A stretch of 64,000 nt of DNA from Sphingomonas mali NBRC 15500 (GCF_001598415.1 NZ_BCYX01000012.1:1-64000), one strand, 5' to 3'; numbered from the stretch's first letter, positions 53,940 to 62,269 are shown. Notes: generated by a model not told the origin, from the sequence alone. Translations and numbers: made by a program.

Positions 53940-54692
53940 TCAGTGCATGACCCACCCGCCGTCGACGTTGAGCGTCTGGCCGGTGATGAAGCCCGCGTCG
54001 TCGGACGCGAGGAAGGCGAGCGCCTTGGCGATGTCGGCAGGCGTGCCGCGCCGTTTGACCGCCTGGCGATCGAGCACGAACCGCGTATACGCCTCCGGAT
54101 CCGGGTGGATCTTCTCCGCATCGGTCGGAAAAGCGCCGGGCGCGATCGCATTGACGGTGATGCCGTCGCCGCCGAACTCGCGCGCCCAGGCCCGGGTAAG
54201 CCCGACCAAGGCGCCCTTGGACGCGACATAGGGCGAGAGCAAAGCCCAACCGCCATAGAAGGTTACGCTGGCGATATTGATGATCCGGCCCCATTGCCGC
54301 GCCTTCATGCCGGGCAGCGCGACCTGGACTGCGACGATGCCGGCATCGACATTCACCCTTTGCACCGCCTGATGCTCTTCGATCGTATATTCCTCGAAGG
54401 GCTTGGACGGGTAGATCGCCGCATTGTTGATGACGACGTCATAGCCGCCGGTCTTCTCCGCCACGCGGGTGAGGTCGGCGCGGAAGCGGGCGAGGTCCGA
54501 AAGGTCGCTCGCAAGCACCACCAGCCGCTCGCGGGATTCGGCCGGCGCCGCGGCCTCGAGCGCCGAGACCTTTGCGGGATCGTTATCCACAGCGACGACG
54601 TGGGCACCGGCTTCGAGGAAGGCGAGCGTCGTCGGCAGGCCGAGCCCACCCGCCGCGCCGGTATAGAGGATCGTACGGCCGGCGATGCTCAT
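53940..54692 (-). CDS. Short-chain dehydrogenase/reductase in the nine-gene operon
   Basis: 250-aa SDR with TGAAGGLG near 11-18, NNAAIYPSKPFEEY near 89, Ser in IINIASVTFYGG near 137 and YVASKGALVGL near 153. It ends GQTLNVDGGWVMH. It overlaps the DUF4432 stop by 4 bp. Substrate unknown. Candidates are a 2-keto-3-deoxy acid (as in fuconate pathways) or a sugar lactol. It may replace the lost SDR whose remnant lies at 45514, since that step would otherwise be missing. Confidence 0.82.
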   Translation of the reverse strand: MSIAGRTILYTGAAGGLGLPTTLAFLEAGAHVVAVDNDPAKVSALEAAAPAESRERLVVLASDLSDLARFRADLTRVAEKTGGYDVVINNAAIYPSKPFEEYTIEEHQAVQRVNVDAGIVAVQVALPGMKARQWGRIINIASVTFYGGWALLSPYVASKGALVGLTRAWAREFGGDGITVNAIAPGAFPTDAEKIHPDPEAYTRFVLDRQAVKRRGTPADIAKALAFLASDDAGFITGQTLNVDGGWVMH

Positions 54693-55879
54693 GCCTTCGT
54701 CTCGCGTCCTGGGATATCTGGGTAGTTGCCGCTGGGCTCCGGGAAATCGGTGTCGGGCTGGCTGCCGATCGCGCGGATGCGGGTCTCGGCGCGGGCAATG
54801 GCGTCCGTGCCGTCGAGCACGGCGAATACGGTGTCGTAGCGCCGCTCTTCGCCATGTTCGAGCCAGATGAGCTCATCGCGCTGGCGGGCAAACTGCTTGC
54901 CCAGCACGTGGTTGGTCGAGGGCTCGATACCCAGCGCATACTGGCCGGCCTGAAAGTTCTGCCATTCGTAGTGGCAGGGGAACTGGTCCTTGCGCGTCTC
55001 GACCAGCACTCCGAAGCCGAGTGCATCGTTGACCAAGGCGACCGGCACGCGGCCATCGGCATCGGCGGCCATCTCATACTGCCAGACCTGCTCGTGAAAG
55101 TCGTGCTGCGGGCGCGGCATCGTGCGGTAGCCGATGCCGCTCTTGGCGTAATCTTCGCCCGCATGCGCCGCCCAGACGACGTCGCTCAATGGGGCGAGAT
55201 AGCGTGAGCCTTCGGCCAGCACGGGGTGGCCGATGTTGATGTGGTACAGGAACATGTGCGGCGTGCGGTAGAAGCCGTGATTCACGACGCGGTCGTGCAG
55301 ATGGATCTCGTTGCTGCCGACCTCGGCTTCGATCCGGCGGATCAGGTGCAGGTCCTCGCCGAAGACGGTCGCTTGCTGCACCGTCCCCTCGGCCCAGAGG
55401 AAGCAGCGGTCGCCCTCCCATCGTTCACCATAGCCGGTCAGGCGGGCGGGAATCGTGCCGATGCGGCCGTGCAGCGACGACGAGACTGTCTGCCGCGGTC
55501 CGTAAGTATATTGGGCGGCATCGTCCTCATCCATGAACAGGATATGGTCGAGACCGCAGGTGACCATGAGGCCGGAGAAGGAGCGCAGCCAGGAAAGGCC
55601 GCCTTCGCCTTCATAATCATGCAGCCCTGGATGGCGGAAGCCGGCCGGCGAATGCCAGCCGATCGCGCGGCCATTATGCTCGCAATCGGCGATGTCCATC
55701 GCGCGGTCGACAAGGACGGTGAAGCGTAGCCCGGTGCCGGTGCGGAACTCGAGCATGCGAATCCCGCGTTCGATCCCGTCGCCGAGCGTCATCAATCGCA
55801 CGCCCGCGAACTGCGACAGCGAGCCGGCATGTTCCGCGACGTCGCGCGCCGATATCGATCGGCCGAACAGCTCGACCAT
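54689..55879 (-). CDS. DUF4432 family protein (aldose-epimerase-like fold)
   Basis: 396-aa soluble protein of the DUF4432 family, related to galactose mutarotase-like beta-sandwich proteins. Recognisable segments: VELFGRSISARDVAEHAGSL, GLRFTVLVDRAMDIADCEHN, IGWHSPAGF and LVTCGLDHI-like SGLMVTCGLDH. His-rich stretches VVNHGFYRTPHMFLYHINIGHP near 207 may bind a sugar or metal. The ATG at 55879 follows GGAGG; a TTG six bases upstream is less likely. An ACTGATATCTCTG site precedes it near 55942, so an internal promoter is possible. No activity is established for this family by sequence alone. Confidence 0.75.
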   Translation of the reverse strand: MVELFGRSISARDVAEHAGSLSQFAGVRLMTLGDGIERGIRMLEFRTGTGLRFTVLVDRAMDIADCEHNGRAIGWHSPAGFRHPGLHDYEGEGGLSWLRSFSGLMVTCGLDHILFMDEDDAAQYTYGPRQTVSSSLHGRIGTIPARLTGYGERWEGDRCFLWAEGTVQQATVFGEDLHLIRRIEAEVGSNEIHLHDRVVNHGFYRTPHMFLYHINIGHPVLAEGSRYLAPLSDVVWAAHAGEDYAKSGIGYRTMPRPQHDFHEQVWQYEMAADADGRVPVALVNDALGFGVLVETRKDQFPCHYEWQNFQAGQYALGIEPSTNHVLGKQFARQRDELIWLEHGEERRYDTVFAVLDGTDAIARAETRIRAIGSQPDTDFPEPSGNYPDIPGRETKA

Positions 55880-55941
55880 GTCCAACGTCCTCCGTTTGAG
55901 CGCGACCTATTGCCTAATCAAATAGATCAGTTGGCGCAACA

Positions 55942-55954
55942 GAGATATCAGTTC
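55942..55954. promoter_or_regulatory. Operator-like site before DUF4432 gene
   Basis: CAGAGATATCAGT; its reverse complement is the same 13-mer found upstream of the second GH95 (40843). It overlaps the end of the glycerate kinase gene and could drive the DUF4432-SDR-CoA-transferase segment separately. Confidence 0.5.
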
Positions 55955-56781
55955 GTTAGGACGCGTTTGACGCCGATTACGGTTCGGTGCTCGTCGAGGA
56001 CGATCGAGAGATCGGCGCGCGCCGGCATCTCCTCGAGGATGTGACGCGTCAGACGCTCGTAATGTTGGATGAAGATCTCGATCTCGGCGTCGTTCATCCC
56101 GGCGCCAATCCCGTTCCCCGCGGCGCGACGAAGGCCTTCCTCCTGCTCGGTGCGCCAGGCGCGGACGACGTCGAAGCTTGGGGCCTCCAGCAGGATGAGC
56201 CGATCGAGACGGGCGAACAAAGATTGATAGCGGCCGGCGAGCTGATCGTTGACATAGCTGCGCCAGCTGCCGGAGCGATCCTGTTCCGCCTCGAGCGCGT
56301 TCACCGGCGCGGCTAATGCCGCTTGGCTCTGCGGCCGGGCCCCGACGCACCAGCCTTCGAACAGGACGATCTGGACGCCCGGCGGGGCGACCTGCCAACG
56401 ATCGGGCGGAGCACGATCGTCACACGCCTTGTCGAATTTCGGAAGCCGCACCGGCTTTCCCGACTGCAGCTGGTCGAGGATGATCATGCCGAGCGCCACG
56501 TCATGCGTCCCGGGCACGCCGCGCGTGCGCAGGAGCGGATGCACTTCCTCGCTGAGCGCGTTCCGTTCCGCGGCGGTCAGGTAGAGGTCATCGAGCGACA
56601 GCACCGCCGAGCGGATGCCGCTCGCAATCAGCGCCGCATGGACCTGGGCGGCCGCCGTGCTCTTGCCGCTGCCCTGCGCGCCGCACAGGCCGATGACGAT
56701 CGGCTGCTCGCCGCCGCGCGCCAGAGCGTCCCTTACGTCGCGTTCGATGATAGTCGCGACCGGCGGAAATTCAGGCGACAC
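55948..56781 (-). CDS. Glycerate 3-kinase-like P-loop kinase
   Basis: 277-aa cytosolic kinase with a Walker A motif GLCGAQGSGKST near 31-42 and the LSLDDLYLTAAER segment near 64, both typical of plant-type D-glycerate 3-kinase (GLYK). VLFEGWCVGARP near 134 is also family-like, as is the Tyr/Arg-rich C-terminus. It would phosphorylate glycerate to 3-phosphoglycerate, drawing carbon into lower glycolysis. The start is a GTG at 56781 inside the end of the dehydrogenase gene (11-bp overlap); no ATG fits. It pairs with the hydroxyacid dehydrogenase upstream. Confidence 0.8.
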   Translation of the reverse strand: MSPEFPPVATIIERDVRDALARGGEQPIVIGLCGAQGSGKSTAAAQVHAALIASGIRSAVLSLDDLYLTAAERNALSEEVHPLLRTRGVPGTHDVALGMIILDQLQSGKPVRLPKFDKACDDRAPPDRWQVAPPGVQIVLFEGWCVGARPQSQAALAAPVNALEAEQDRSGSWRSYVNDQLAGRYQSLFARLDRLILLEAPSFDVVRAWRTEQEEGLRRAAGNGIGAGMNDAEIEIFIQHYERLTRHILEEMPARADLSIVLDEHRTVIGVKRVLTN

Positions 56782-57742
56782 GGTCTCTCGGTTCCTTGCC
56801 GCCGAAATATGCCTCGAGATTGGCCGCGGCCCGCATCCCCATCGCCACGCGGGTTTCGATCGTGGCGCTGCCGAGATGGGGCAGCAGCACGACATCCTCG
56901 CGTTCGAGAAGGGCAGGGTGCACGTGCGGTTCCCGCTCGTAGACGTCTAGGCCGGCAGCGGCGATGCGGCCTGCCTCGAGGGCCTCGGCGAGCGCGACCT
57001 CGTCGACCACCGTTCCTCGCGCGGTATTCACCAGAATGGCGCTGGGCTTCATGCGCGCGAGCATTGCGGCATCGATCAAGTGCCGCGTCTCCGCGCCGCC
57101 CGGCGTATGGAGCGACAGGACATCGGCCTCGCCCGCCAGTGTTTCGAGACTGGGCACGTAGCGCGCGGCGAACTTCGCTTCGATTTCGGCGGGGACGCGG
57201 CGACGGCTGTAATACGCGATCTTCATGCCGAATCCGGCCCGGGCGCACTCGGCCGTCTTCTGCGCGATCCTGCCGAAGCCGACCAGGCCCAACGTCTTGC
57301 CGACAATGCTCTGCCCGATCAGGTTCGTCGGTGCCCAGCCTTGCCAGGCGCCGGCGCGCAACACCCGCTCGCCTTCGCCGGCCCGGCGAGCCGTCATCAG
57401 CATCAGCGTGATTGCCAGTTCCGCCGTCGCATCGCTGAGGACATCGGGAGTATTGGTGACGACGATGCCGGCGGTCCGTGCGGCGGCCAGATCGACATGG
57501 TCCATGCCGGCACCGAAATTGGCGATGATGCGGACCCGGGCACCGGCAAGGCCGAGGATTTCCGCATTCAGCCGATCGGTGATGGTCGGACACAGCGCGT
57601 CATAGTCGCGCATCGCCTCGGCGAGCTGGCTTGGATCGAGCGGCGTATCGTCGGGATTGAAGGTAGCATTGAACCGCGCGCCGAGATGCTGCTCGACGGC
57701 ATCGGGCAGGCGGCGCGTGACGAGCACGCGGGGGACAGCCAT
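56771..57742 (-). CDS. D-2-hydroxyacid dehydrogenase (glyoxylate/hydroxypyruvate reductase type)
   Basis: 323-aa NAD(P)-dependent enzyme. The cofactor motif is GLVGFGRIAQKTAECAR near 152. Catalytic Arg is in VNTARGTVVDE near 237, Glu in DVYEREPHVHP near 269 and His in LLPHLGSATIETR near 289. It likely reduces hydroxypyruvate or glyoxylate to glycerate or glycolate, which suits the glycerate kinase that overlaps its end. It starts 8 bp after the GH28 stop, so a lyase-derived product feeds both parts of one transcript. Confidence 0.85.
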   Translation of the reverse strand: MAVPRVLVTRRLPDAVEQHLGARFNATFNPDDTPLDPSQLAEAMRDYDALCPTITDRLNAEILGLAGARVRIIANFGAGMDHVDLAAARTAGIVVTNTPDVLSDATAELAITLMLMTARRAGEGERVLRAGAWQGWAPTNLIGQSIVGKTLGLVGFGRIAQKTAECARAGFGMKIAYYSRRRVPAEIEAKFAARYVPSLETLAGEADVLSLHTPGGAETRHLIDAAMLARMKPSAILVNTARGTVVDEVALAEALEAGRIAAAGLDVYEREPHVHPALLEREDVVLLPHLGSATIETRVAMGMRAAANLEAYFGGKEPRDRVA

Positions 57743-57750
57743 ATCTCGTC

Positions 57751-59388
57751 CTATCCGAAATTACGGATGTCACCGGTCGTGACGTCGCTGCTGCCACGCG
57801 CGTCGATCGCGGTCGTGCGCGGACGCTGCGAGACGATACCGTCGATGATCGCGCCGCGGACATCGTCGAGCACGATCGTCGGGCGCGCGTCGGGCGCTTC
57901 CGTCCGGAAGGTCATGTCGCGCAGGATCAGCCTGCGTGCATGCCTGGCGAAGAAGCCGTGCGCGGGAAGCGTACCCATGAAGCTCACCTCCAGGCTGGTT
58001 ACCCGCCGGTCCTCGGGCACACGCGCGGCGTCCTCGGCGGTGCCGCCGCCGCGGCTGGTGACGTCGATGTTCGCGAAGCTCACGTCCTCGACGGGTCCGT
58101 CGGCGATCCCGGCGACACCGCATGGATAACGGGGGTCGGCGCCGGATACGTTGATGTCGCTGAACTTGACGCGCCGGCACTTGCCCACCGTCGTGCCTGC
58201 CGGCGCCCGCAGGCGGGCGGCCTGGTGCACGAACAGCGGATGGTTGACCGGGTTACGCATGGTGATTCCGGATATGAGTACGTCCTCCAGCGTGCCGCCG
58301 TCCACCACGCCGATCAGGATGCCGCGGCTGTTCTCGCAGGTGCAATTGGTGATCTGGATGTTGCGGAAACCGCCATTGCTCTCGGTTCCCAGCTTGATGC
58401 GGCCCAGCGGCCCGACGCTGTCGACGCTGCTATAGGAGGACTGACGGTAGGTGCCGTCGAGCAGGGATCCCATCGCATAGCCCATCGTCTTGCAGCCGAT
58501 CACGGTGACGTCCTCGCAGATCACCTTGCGATCGAGCGCGTAGCTGCTCTTGAGGACGATCGCGTCGTCCTTGGGCGCGTTGACGATGCAGTTGGAGACC
58601 CGCACGTCGCGGCAACAGTCGATATCGATACCGTCGCGGTCGGTGTCGATGGTGAGATTGTCGATCGTCATGTTGGTCACGCCGTGCGCGATCACGCAGA
58701 AATGCCCCCCCTGCAGCACCACGAAGTCACGCAGTACCACATTGTGGCAGTTGCGCAGCCCGATCGACTTGTTGGCGCGGCCCAGCACGGCGCGCTCCTT
58801 GGGATCGCGCAGCCGCGCCTCGCGCGGGGTGATGCCGAGCTCCGTTGGCGACTTCCAGCCGGGCTTGTTGTGCCAGCGGTCGCCCGGGCCTTCACGGTCG
58901 AGTCCCAGCCCATGAATCATGCCGCGCCCGACGATCGCGACGTTGCTGACGCCGTCGCCATAGATCAGGCTGTTATGAACATGGGTGATGCCGAAATCCT
59001 GGAATTGCTCCTCCATGTCGTTCTCGGGCTCGTCATAGGCGCCTTTGTGCGCGACGGGATCGGCAGCTTCGATCACCGCGCCCGCCGTCAGCACGATCGT
59101 CACATTGTCCCTCAGCCGGATCGAGAAGCAAAGATAGCGTCCCGGCGGCACGACGACGGTGCCGCCGCCTGCCTTGGTCGCCGCTTCGATCGCGCGGTTG
59201 ATCGCGTGGTTGTCGATCGTCTTGCCCTCGCCCCGCGCGCCATAGGCACGCACGTCGTAGAATGCGCCCAGCGATCGCGCGGCCTGGGCCAGCGCCGGCT
59301 GCGAGAGCAGCGCGGCGCCCAGCCCGATGGCGACGGCGCGGCGGCTCAGTTCGGCTTCGGCCCGCAATCGCCTGGGTGCGCCATTCAC
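57751..59388 (-). CDS. Glycoside hydrolase family 28, polygalacturonase-like (paralogue)
   Basis: 545-aa exported beta-helix enzyme with a Tat-like signal (SRRAVAIGLGAALLSQPALA). It follows the GH28 at 22420 through its whole length, including YDVRAYGARGEGKTIDN, GGGTVVVPPGRYLCFSIRL, SLIYGDGVSNVAIVGRG and MIHGLGLDREGPG. Catalytic segments are DTDRDGIDIDCC near 249, KDDAIVLKSS near 275 and GRIKLGTESNGG near 331. GHG is again missing (MGYAMGSLLDG). Its start overlaps the stop of the GH141-like gene by 3 bp (ATGA). It lies in a different operon from its paralogue, so it may serve another substrate. Confidence 0.82.
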   Translation of the reverse strand: MNGAPRRLRAEAELSRRAVAIGLGAALLSQPALAQAARSLGAFYDVRAYGARGEGKTIDNHAINRAIEAATKAGGGTVVVPPGRYLCFSIRLRDNVTIVLTAGAVIEAADPVAHKGAYDEPENDMEEQFQDFGITHVHNSLIYGDGVSNVAIVGRGMIHGLGLDREGPGDRWHNKPGWKSPTELGITPREARLRDPKERAVLGRANKSIGLRNCHNVVLRDFVVLQGGHFCVIAHGVTNMTIDNLTIDTDRDGIDIDCCRDVRVSNCIVNAPKDDAIVLKSSYALDRKVICEDVTVIGCKTMGYAMGSLLDGTYRQSSYSSVDSVGPLGRIKLGTESNGGFRNIQITNCTCENSRGILIGVVDGGTLEDVLISGITMRNPVNHPLFVHQAARLRAPAGTTVGKCRRVKFSDINVSGADPRYPCGVAGIADGPVEDVSFANIDVTSRGGGTAEDAARVPEDRRVTSLEVSFMGTLPAHGFFARHARRLILRDMTFRTEAPDARPTIVLDDVRGAIIDGIVSQRPRTTAIDARGSSDVTTGDIRNFG

Positions 59389-61412
59389 TTCACCACCCCA
59401 GTCGCGGGGTCATAGATGGGTACGCCCGCTTTTGGCTCGATGCCGGATGCGTCCATCACTTTGCGCGCCTCAGCCGGCCAGGCCGTGCCCTTCACCAAAT
59501 GGTCGTCAAGGATCAGATTGTTCTGATAGGCATCCCACATCCCACCGATTTCGGTGGTGTTGTGCCAGTTGCCGGTGGCGGTGTTGTCCGGGCTGATCCG
59601 TTCGGGGAAAGAGCCGCGCACCGTGTTGACGTTGAGCCACTTGCCCGCACCGTCGACCACGTTGCCGCGGACCGTCACGTAGCGCGACCCTTCGTCGAGA
59701 TAGAGCGCGATCTTCTTCGGGATATCGTAGATGTAATTCTCCGCGATCACCGTGCCGGGGCTGGCGGAGAGATTGTAGATCGCGCCGCCATCCTCGAAAT
59801 GCTGCTTGGCGCCATGGATACGGTTATAGGCGACGATCACGTCTCGGTGCGTCGTCGGCTCGCGATAGACGAGATTGGGCGCATAGTCGTAATAGCCGCG
59901 TTCGCGCGTGCGGTAGGACGGGTTGCCTCCGGAATCGTTCAGGCCCCACCCCCAGCCGATGTCGATTCCGTCATAGGGCACGTCCGAAATGTCGTTGTGC
60001 AGGATCAGCGCCCGATCGACATAGGTGCTGAGCACCGCGCTATTGTCCCGATAATCCTGGCTCACTTTCGAGATGCGGTTGTTGCGGATCATCACCTGGC
60101 GGTTGGTCTGACCCTCATTGACCGGATGATGCGCTTCACGCCGCACGCCGCCCACCAGGATCGCCCCGGCGGCGATGTCGGTGAAGACGTTTGAGGAGAT
60201 CTCGATCGCCTGGGCGCCATAGCCGATGCCGCTGGCGTTCGCGTCGGGGTTGTTGCCGATGCCCAGCGCGACCTGGCCGAGATGGGCGAAGACGTTATGA
60301 TCGAACTTGATCCGCTGCGCGGCCGAGACTTGGATCGCGGCGGGAATCTGCGACCATTCGTTGCGCCGTATCTCGAAGCCGGGACAGCCCCAGGAGCAGT
60401 TCGTCAGCGCATCCGCCGGTCGACTCTTCGATACGCCCGCCAGGAACGTGCCGCTCTGCTGGTTGGCATAGCCCTCGTTCGTCGAGGGACCCATCCAGCT
60501 CGTATGGGAAAAACGGAAGCCGCTGAAGCTGATGTCGCGGACCGGACGGTCGTAGCTGCCGCTGATCGAGATCAGATAGCGCAGGCGGGGCAGTTCGACA
60601 CGGACCTTGGTCATGTCGGTGCCGGGCCGGGGGCGATAATATAGCTTGCCTGCCGCGGGATCGAGATACCATTGGTCGGGCTGGGTCAGGAAGGCGAGCG
60701 AGTTGACCAGATAGAGATGCGCGAACTCGGGCCCATAGGGCTTGTTCAGCGTGTCATAGCCCCAATTGTTATTGTCCCATGCAGGCTGCTGCATGACCAG
60801 CCTTCGGCCTTCGATTCGCTCGACCGGCGCAAAGCGATTGGTGAAGTAGCCCAGGCCCTCCACTTCGACGCGGCGTTGATCGGGTAGTTTGGCAAGATAG
60901 TCGTAGGCCGGATCGTTGATCACCAGCGCGGCATCAGTGAAGGTCACCGCCGAGCGCGGGATCTCGACCGCCGCGCGCTTGGCGAGGCGGCCATCCACCC
61001 AGAGCTGGCGAGCATCCACGCCCTTGGGGACCGAGGCGACGTAGAGATTGCGGGCCCGGTCGGCGAGCTTCCAGCCTTCCACGGCGACGCCGCCGGAGAT
61101 CACTGGATGGGCATTGCCGGCCGCCTTCCACGTGACGCTATGGCCGTTCAGGCCGCCGTCCGCGGCTGCCAGGTCGAGAGGCGCTTCTAGCCGATAGGTA
61201 CCATCCATCACGGTCAGCACCACATCGTTGCTCTGATTGGCGGTCCGAATTGCTGCCTGGGCGCGCTTCAGCGTGCGGAAGGGCCTGTCCTGCGTGCCCG
61301 GGCCTTTGTCATCGCCGACGGGCGAGACGAAAAAGCCGACCGTTGCCTGCTGCTGCGCCAGTCCCCCAGACGACACGGTGACACATAGAAGGATCGCAAT
61401 GCGGCGCCACAT
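59385..61412 (-). CDS. Right-handed beta-helix glycosidase, GH141-like
   Basis: 675-aa exported protein with a Sec signal (MWRRIAILLCVTVSSGGLAQ). It begins FFVSPVGDDKGPGTQDRPF and RTLKRAQAAIR, then builds a long parallel beta-helix with repeated Asn-rich turns (IKFDHNVFAHLGQVALGIG, IRNNRISKVSQ, LHNDISDVPYDGIDIGWGWG). The layout and DISDVPYDGIDIGWGWG resemble GH141, whose Bacteroides member is an alpha-L-fucosidase in rhamnogalacturonan II breakdown. That family call is by resemblance only; a lyase is the alternative. First gene of the nine-gene operon; two operator-like sites lie at 61455 and 61479. Confidence 0.6.
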   Translation of the reverse strand: MWRRIAILLCVTVSSGGLAQQQATVGFFVSPVGDDKGPGTQDRPFRTLKRAQAAIRTANQSNDVVLTVMDGTYRLEAPLDLAAADGGLNGHSVTWKAAGNAHPVISGGVAVEGWKLADRARNLYVASVPKGVDARQLWVDGRLAKRAAVEIPRSAVTFTDAALVINDPAYDYLAKLPDQRRVEVEGLGYFTNRFAPVERIEGRRLVMQQPAWDNNNWGYDTLNKPYGPEFAHLYLVNSLAFLTQPDQWYLDPAAGKLYYRPRPGTDMTKVRVELPRLRYLISISGSYDRPVRDISFSGFRFSHTSWMGPSTNEGYANQQSGTFLAGVSKSRPADALTNCSWGCPGFEIRRNEWSQIPAAIQVSAAQRIKFDHNVFAHLGQVALGIGNNPDANASGIGYGAQAIEISSNVFTDIAAGAILVGGVRREAHHPVNEGQTNRQVMIRNNRISKVSQDYRDNSAVLSTYVDRALILHNDISDVPYDGIDIGWGWGLNDSGGNPSYRTRERGYYDYAPNLVYREPTTHRDVIVAYNRIHGAKQHFEDGGAIYNLSASPGTVIAENYIYDIPKKIALYLDEGSRYVTVRGNVVDGAGKWLNVNTVRGSFPERISPDNTATGNWHNTTEIGGMWDAYQNNLILDDHLVKGTAWPAEARKVMDASGIEPKAGVPIYDPATGVVK

Positions 61413-61860
61413 ATCTGTCCCACTCCCCTTCGGGTCGATCGTCGACCTCTGCCATCTGATATAGCAATATGCAGGATAGATATGTCAATTATGCTGGATC
61501 GCGGGAGGCGCGGGAGACCAATGTCGTGGAAAGCTCAAGGAGCTAGGCCCCCCTACTGAAACGCTGATGGACAATCCGCTTGCGGCCTGCTCGGGTTCGA
61601 TGTGGACGCTGTGACGGGAGACATAACACAGCGGGCCTGACACCGCTTCCCACCCGTAGCGGTCGCATGGCCGCAATTTAGGCGAACGACCGCTTTTAGA
61701 TTCGCTGCCGGCGATGGTTAACGGCGACAATAGGGCGCCTTGCGGACGCTAGACCCGCCCGACAATTGCAATCGACCATAGCCGATTGCTGTCATTTTGA
61801 TCGGGATGGCGTACTGCCACGCGGCCTTCCGTATCCGGCTAGAGTCAAGGCATTCCGCGC
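61413..61860. other. Promoter region of the nine-gene operon and non-coding spacer
   Basis: The first 80 bp hold two operator-like sites. Beyond them no gene is supported. An 8-bp inverted pair AGCGGTCG/CGACCGCT (61658-61665 and 61687-61694) is visible in spacer DNA without clear meaning. The degraded island end begins after it. Confidence 0.4.
61455..61490. promoter_or_regulatory. Two operator-like sites upstream of the nine-gene operon
   Basis: CTGATATAGCAA (61455-61467) and GATATGTCAAT (61479-61490) match halves of CTGATATATCAG; the second equals the site at 20701. They lie 45-80 bp before the GH141-like start and suggest control by the FCD regulator at 47549. Confidence 0.5.
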
Positions 61861-61875
61861 CTGGTAAATACTTTG

Positions 61876-62024
61876 GACTCGAAACTGTTACTGCTGCTCT
61901 CGGAGGCAGCGCTCCCGTGCAATATCTGGCTCAACTTTGCCAACCAGAGTTGCATCGCTGTTGGTCTTTTTGTTGGTCTCACCAGTCAGTGCGAAACGTA
62001 ATATAGTTGTAAATCAAATAGATA
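61876..62024 (-). repeat. Island-end repeat, copy 3: degraded tRNA-like fragment plus flank
   Basis: From GACTCGAAACTGTT (61876) the sequence follows copy 1 with many substitutions through the tRNA part. It then matches in order: GCAATATCTGGCTC (61919-61932), the 21-mer GTTGGTCTTTTTGTTGGTCTC (61960-61980) and AAATCAAATAGATA (62011-62024). Copies 1 and 3 therefore bracket about 61.6 kb as direct repeats. The decay of the tRNA part in copy 3 suggests copy 1 is closer to the original site. Confidence 0.65.
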
Positions 62025-62092
62025 GATCTCACTAATGAATCCTGCCGCCCCAGCCAGCCACACATTTCAGCTGGTACCAGATCGTTTCGTCT

Positions 62093-62244
62093 GCCGATCA
62101 AGCGAGCGGGCCGAAACTGTGGCGGCTGGCCCATCGATTCGACGATGAGCGGAAGACGCTGGTCGGCCAGAAATACCCGAATGCTGGAATCTTCGCGGCG
62201 TCCAAGCGCCGCTGCAAAGACAAGCTCGACTGCGATCACGCCAT
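62093..62244 (+). pseudogene. Degraded P4-type (DUF4102) tyrosine integrase N-terminal part
   Basis: One plus-strand frame reads ...ASGPKLWRLAHRFDDERKTL... then VGQKYPNAGIFAASKRRCKDK. It closely follows the N-terminal domain of P4-like island integrases (usually KLWRLAYRFDGK.KTL..G.YP.vsLA.AR.RRDEAK). No start codon, no catalytic recombinase domain and evidence of frame damage upstream (near 62070-62095). It lies 70 bp inside from copy 3 of the island-end repeat, as expected for an integrase beside its attachment site. Confidence 0.6.
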
Positions 62245-62269
62245 CTGCAGCAGCGCAAGGTTAGCGAGC

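Noticed and set aside
61658..61694. Operator or recombination site
   Set aside because: Only an 8-bp inverted pair with a 21-bp spacer in decayed intergenic DNA; similar spacer sequences are common in G+C-rich alphaproteobacteria.
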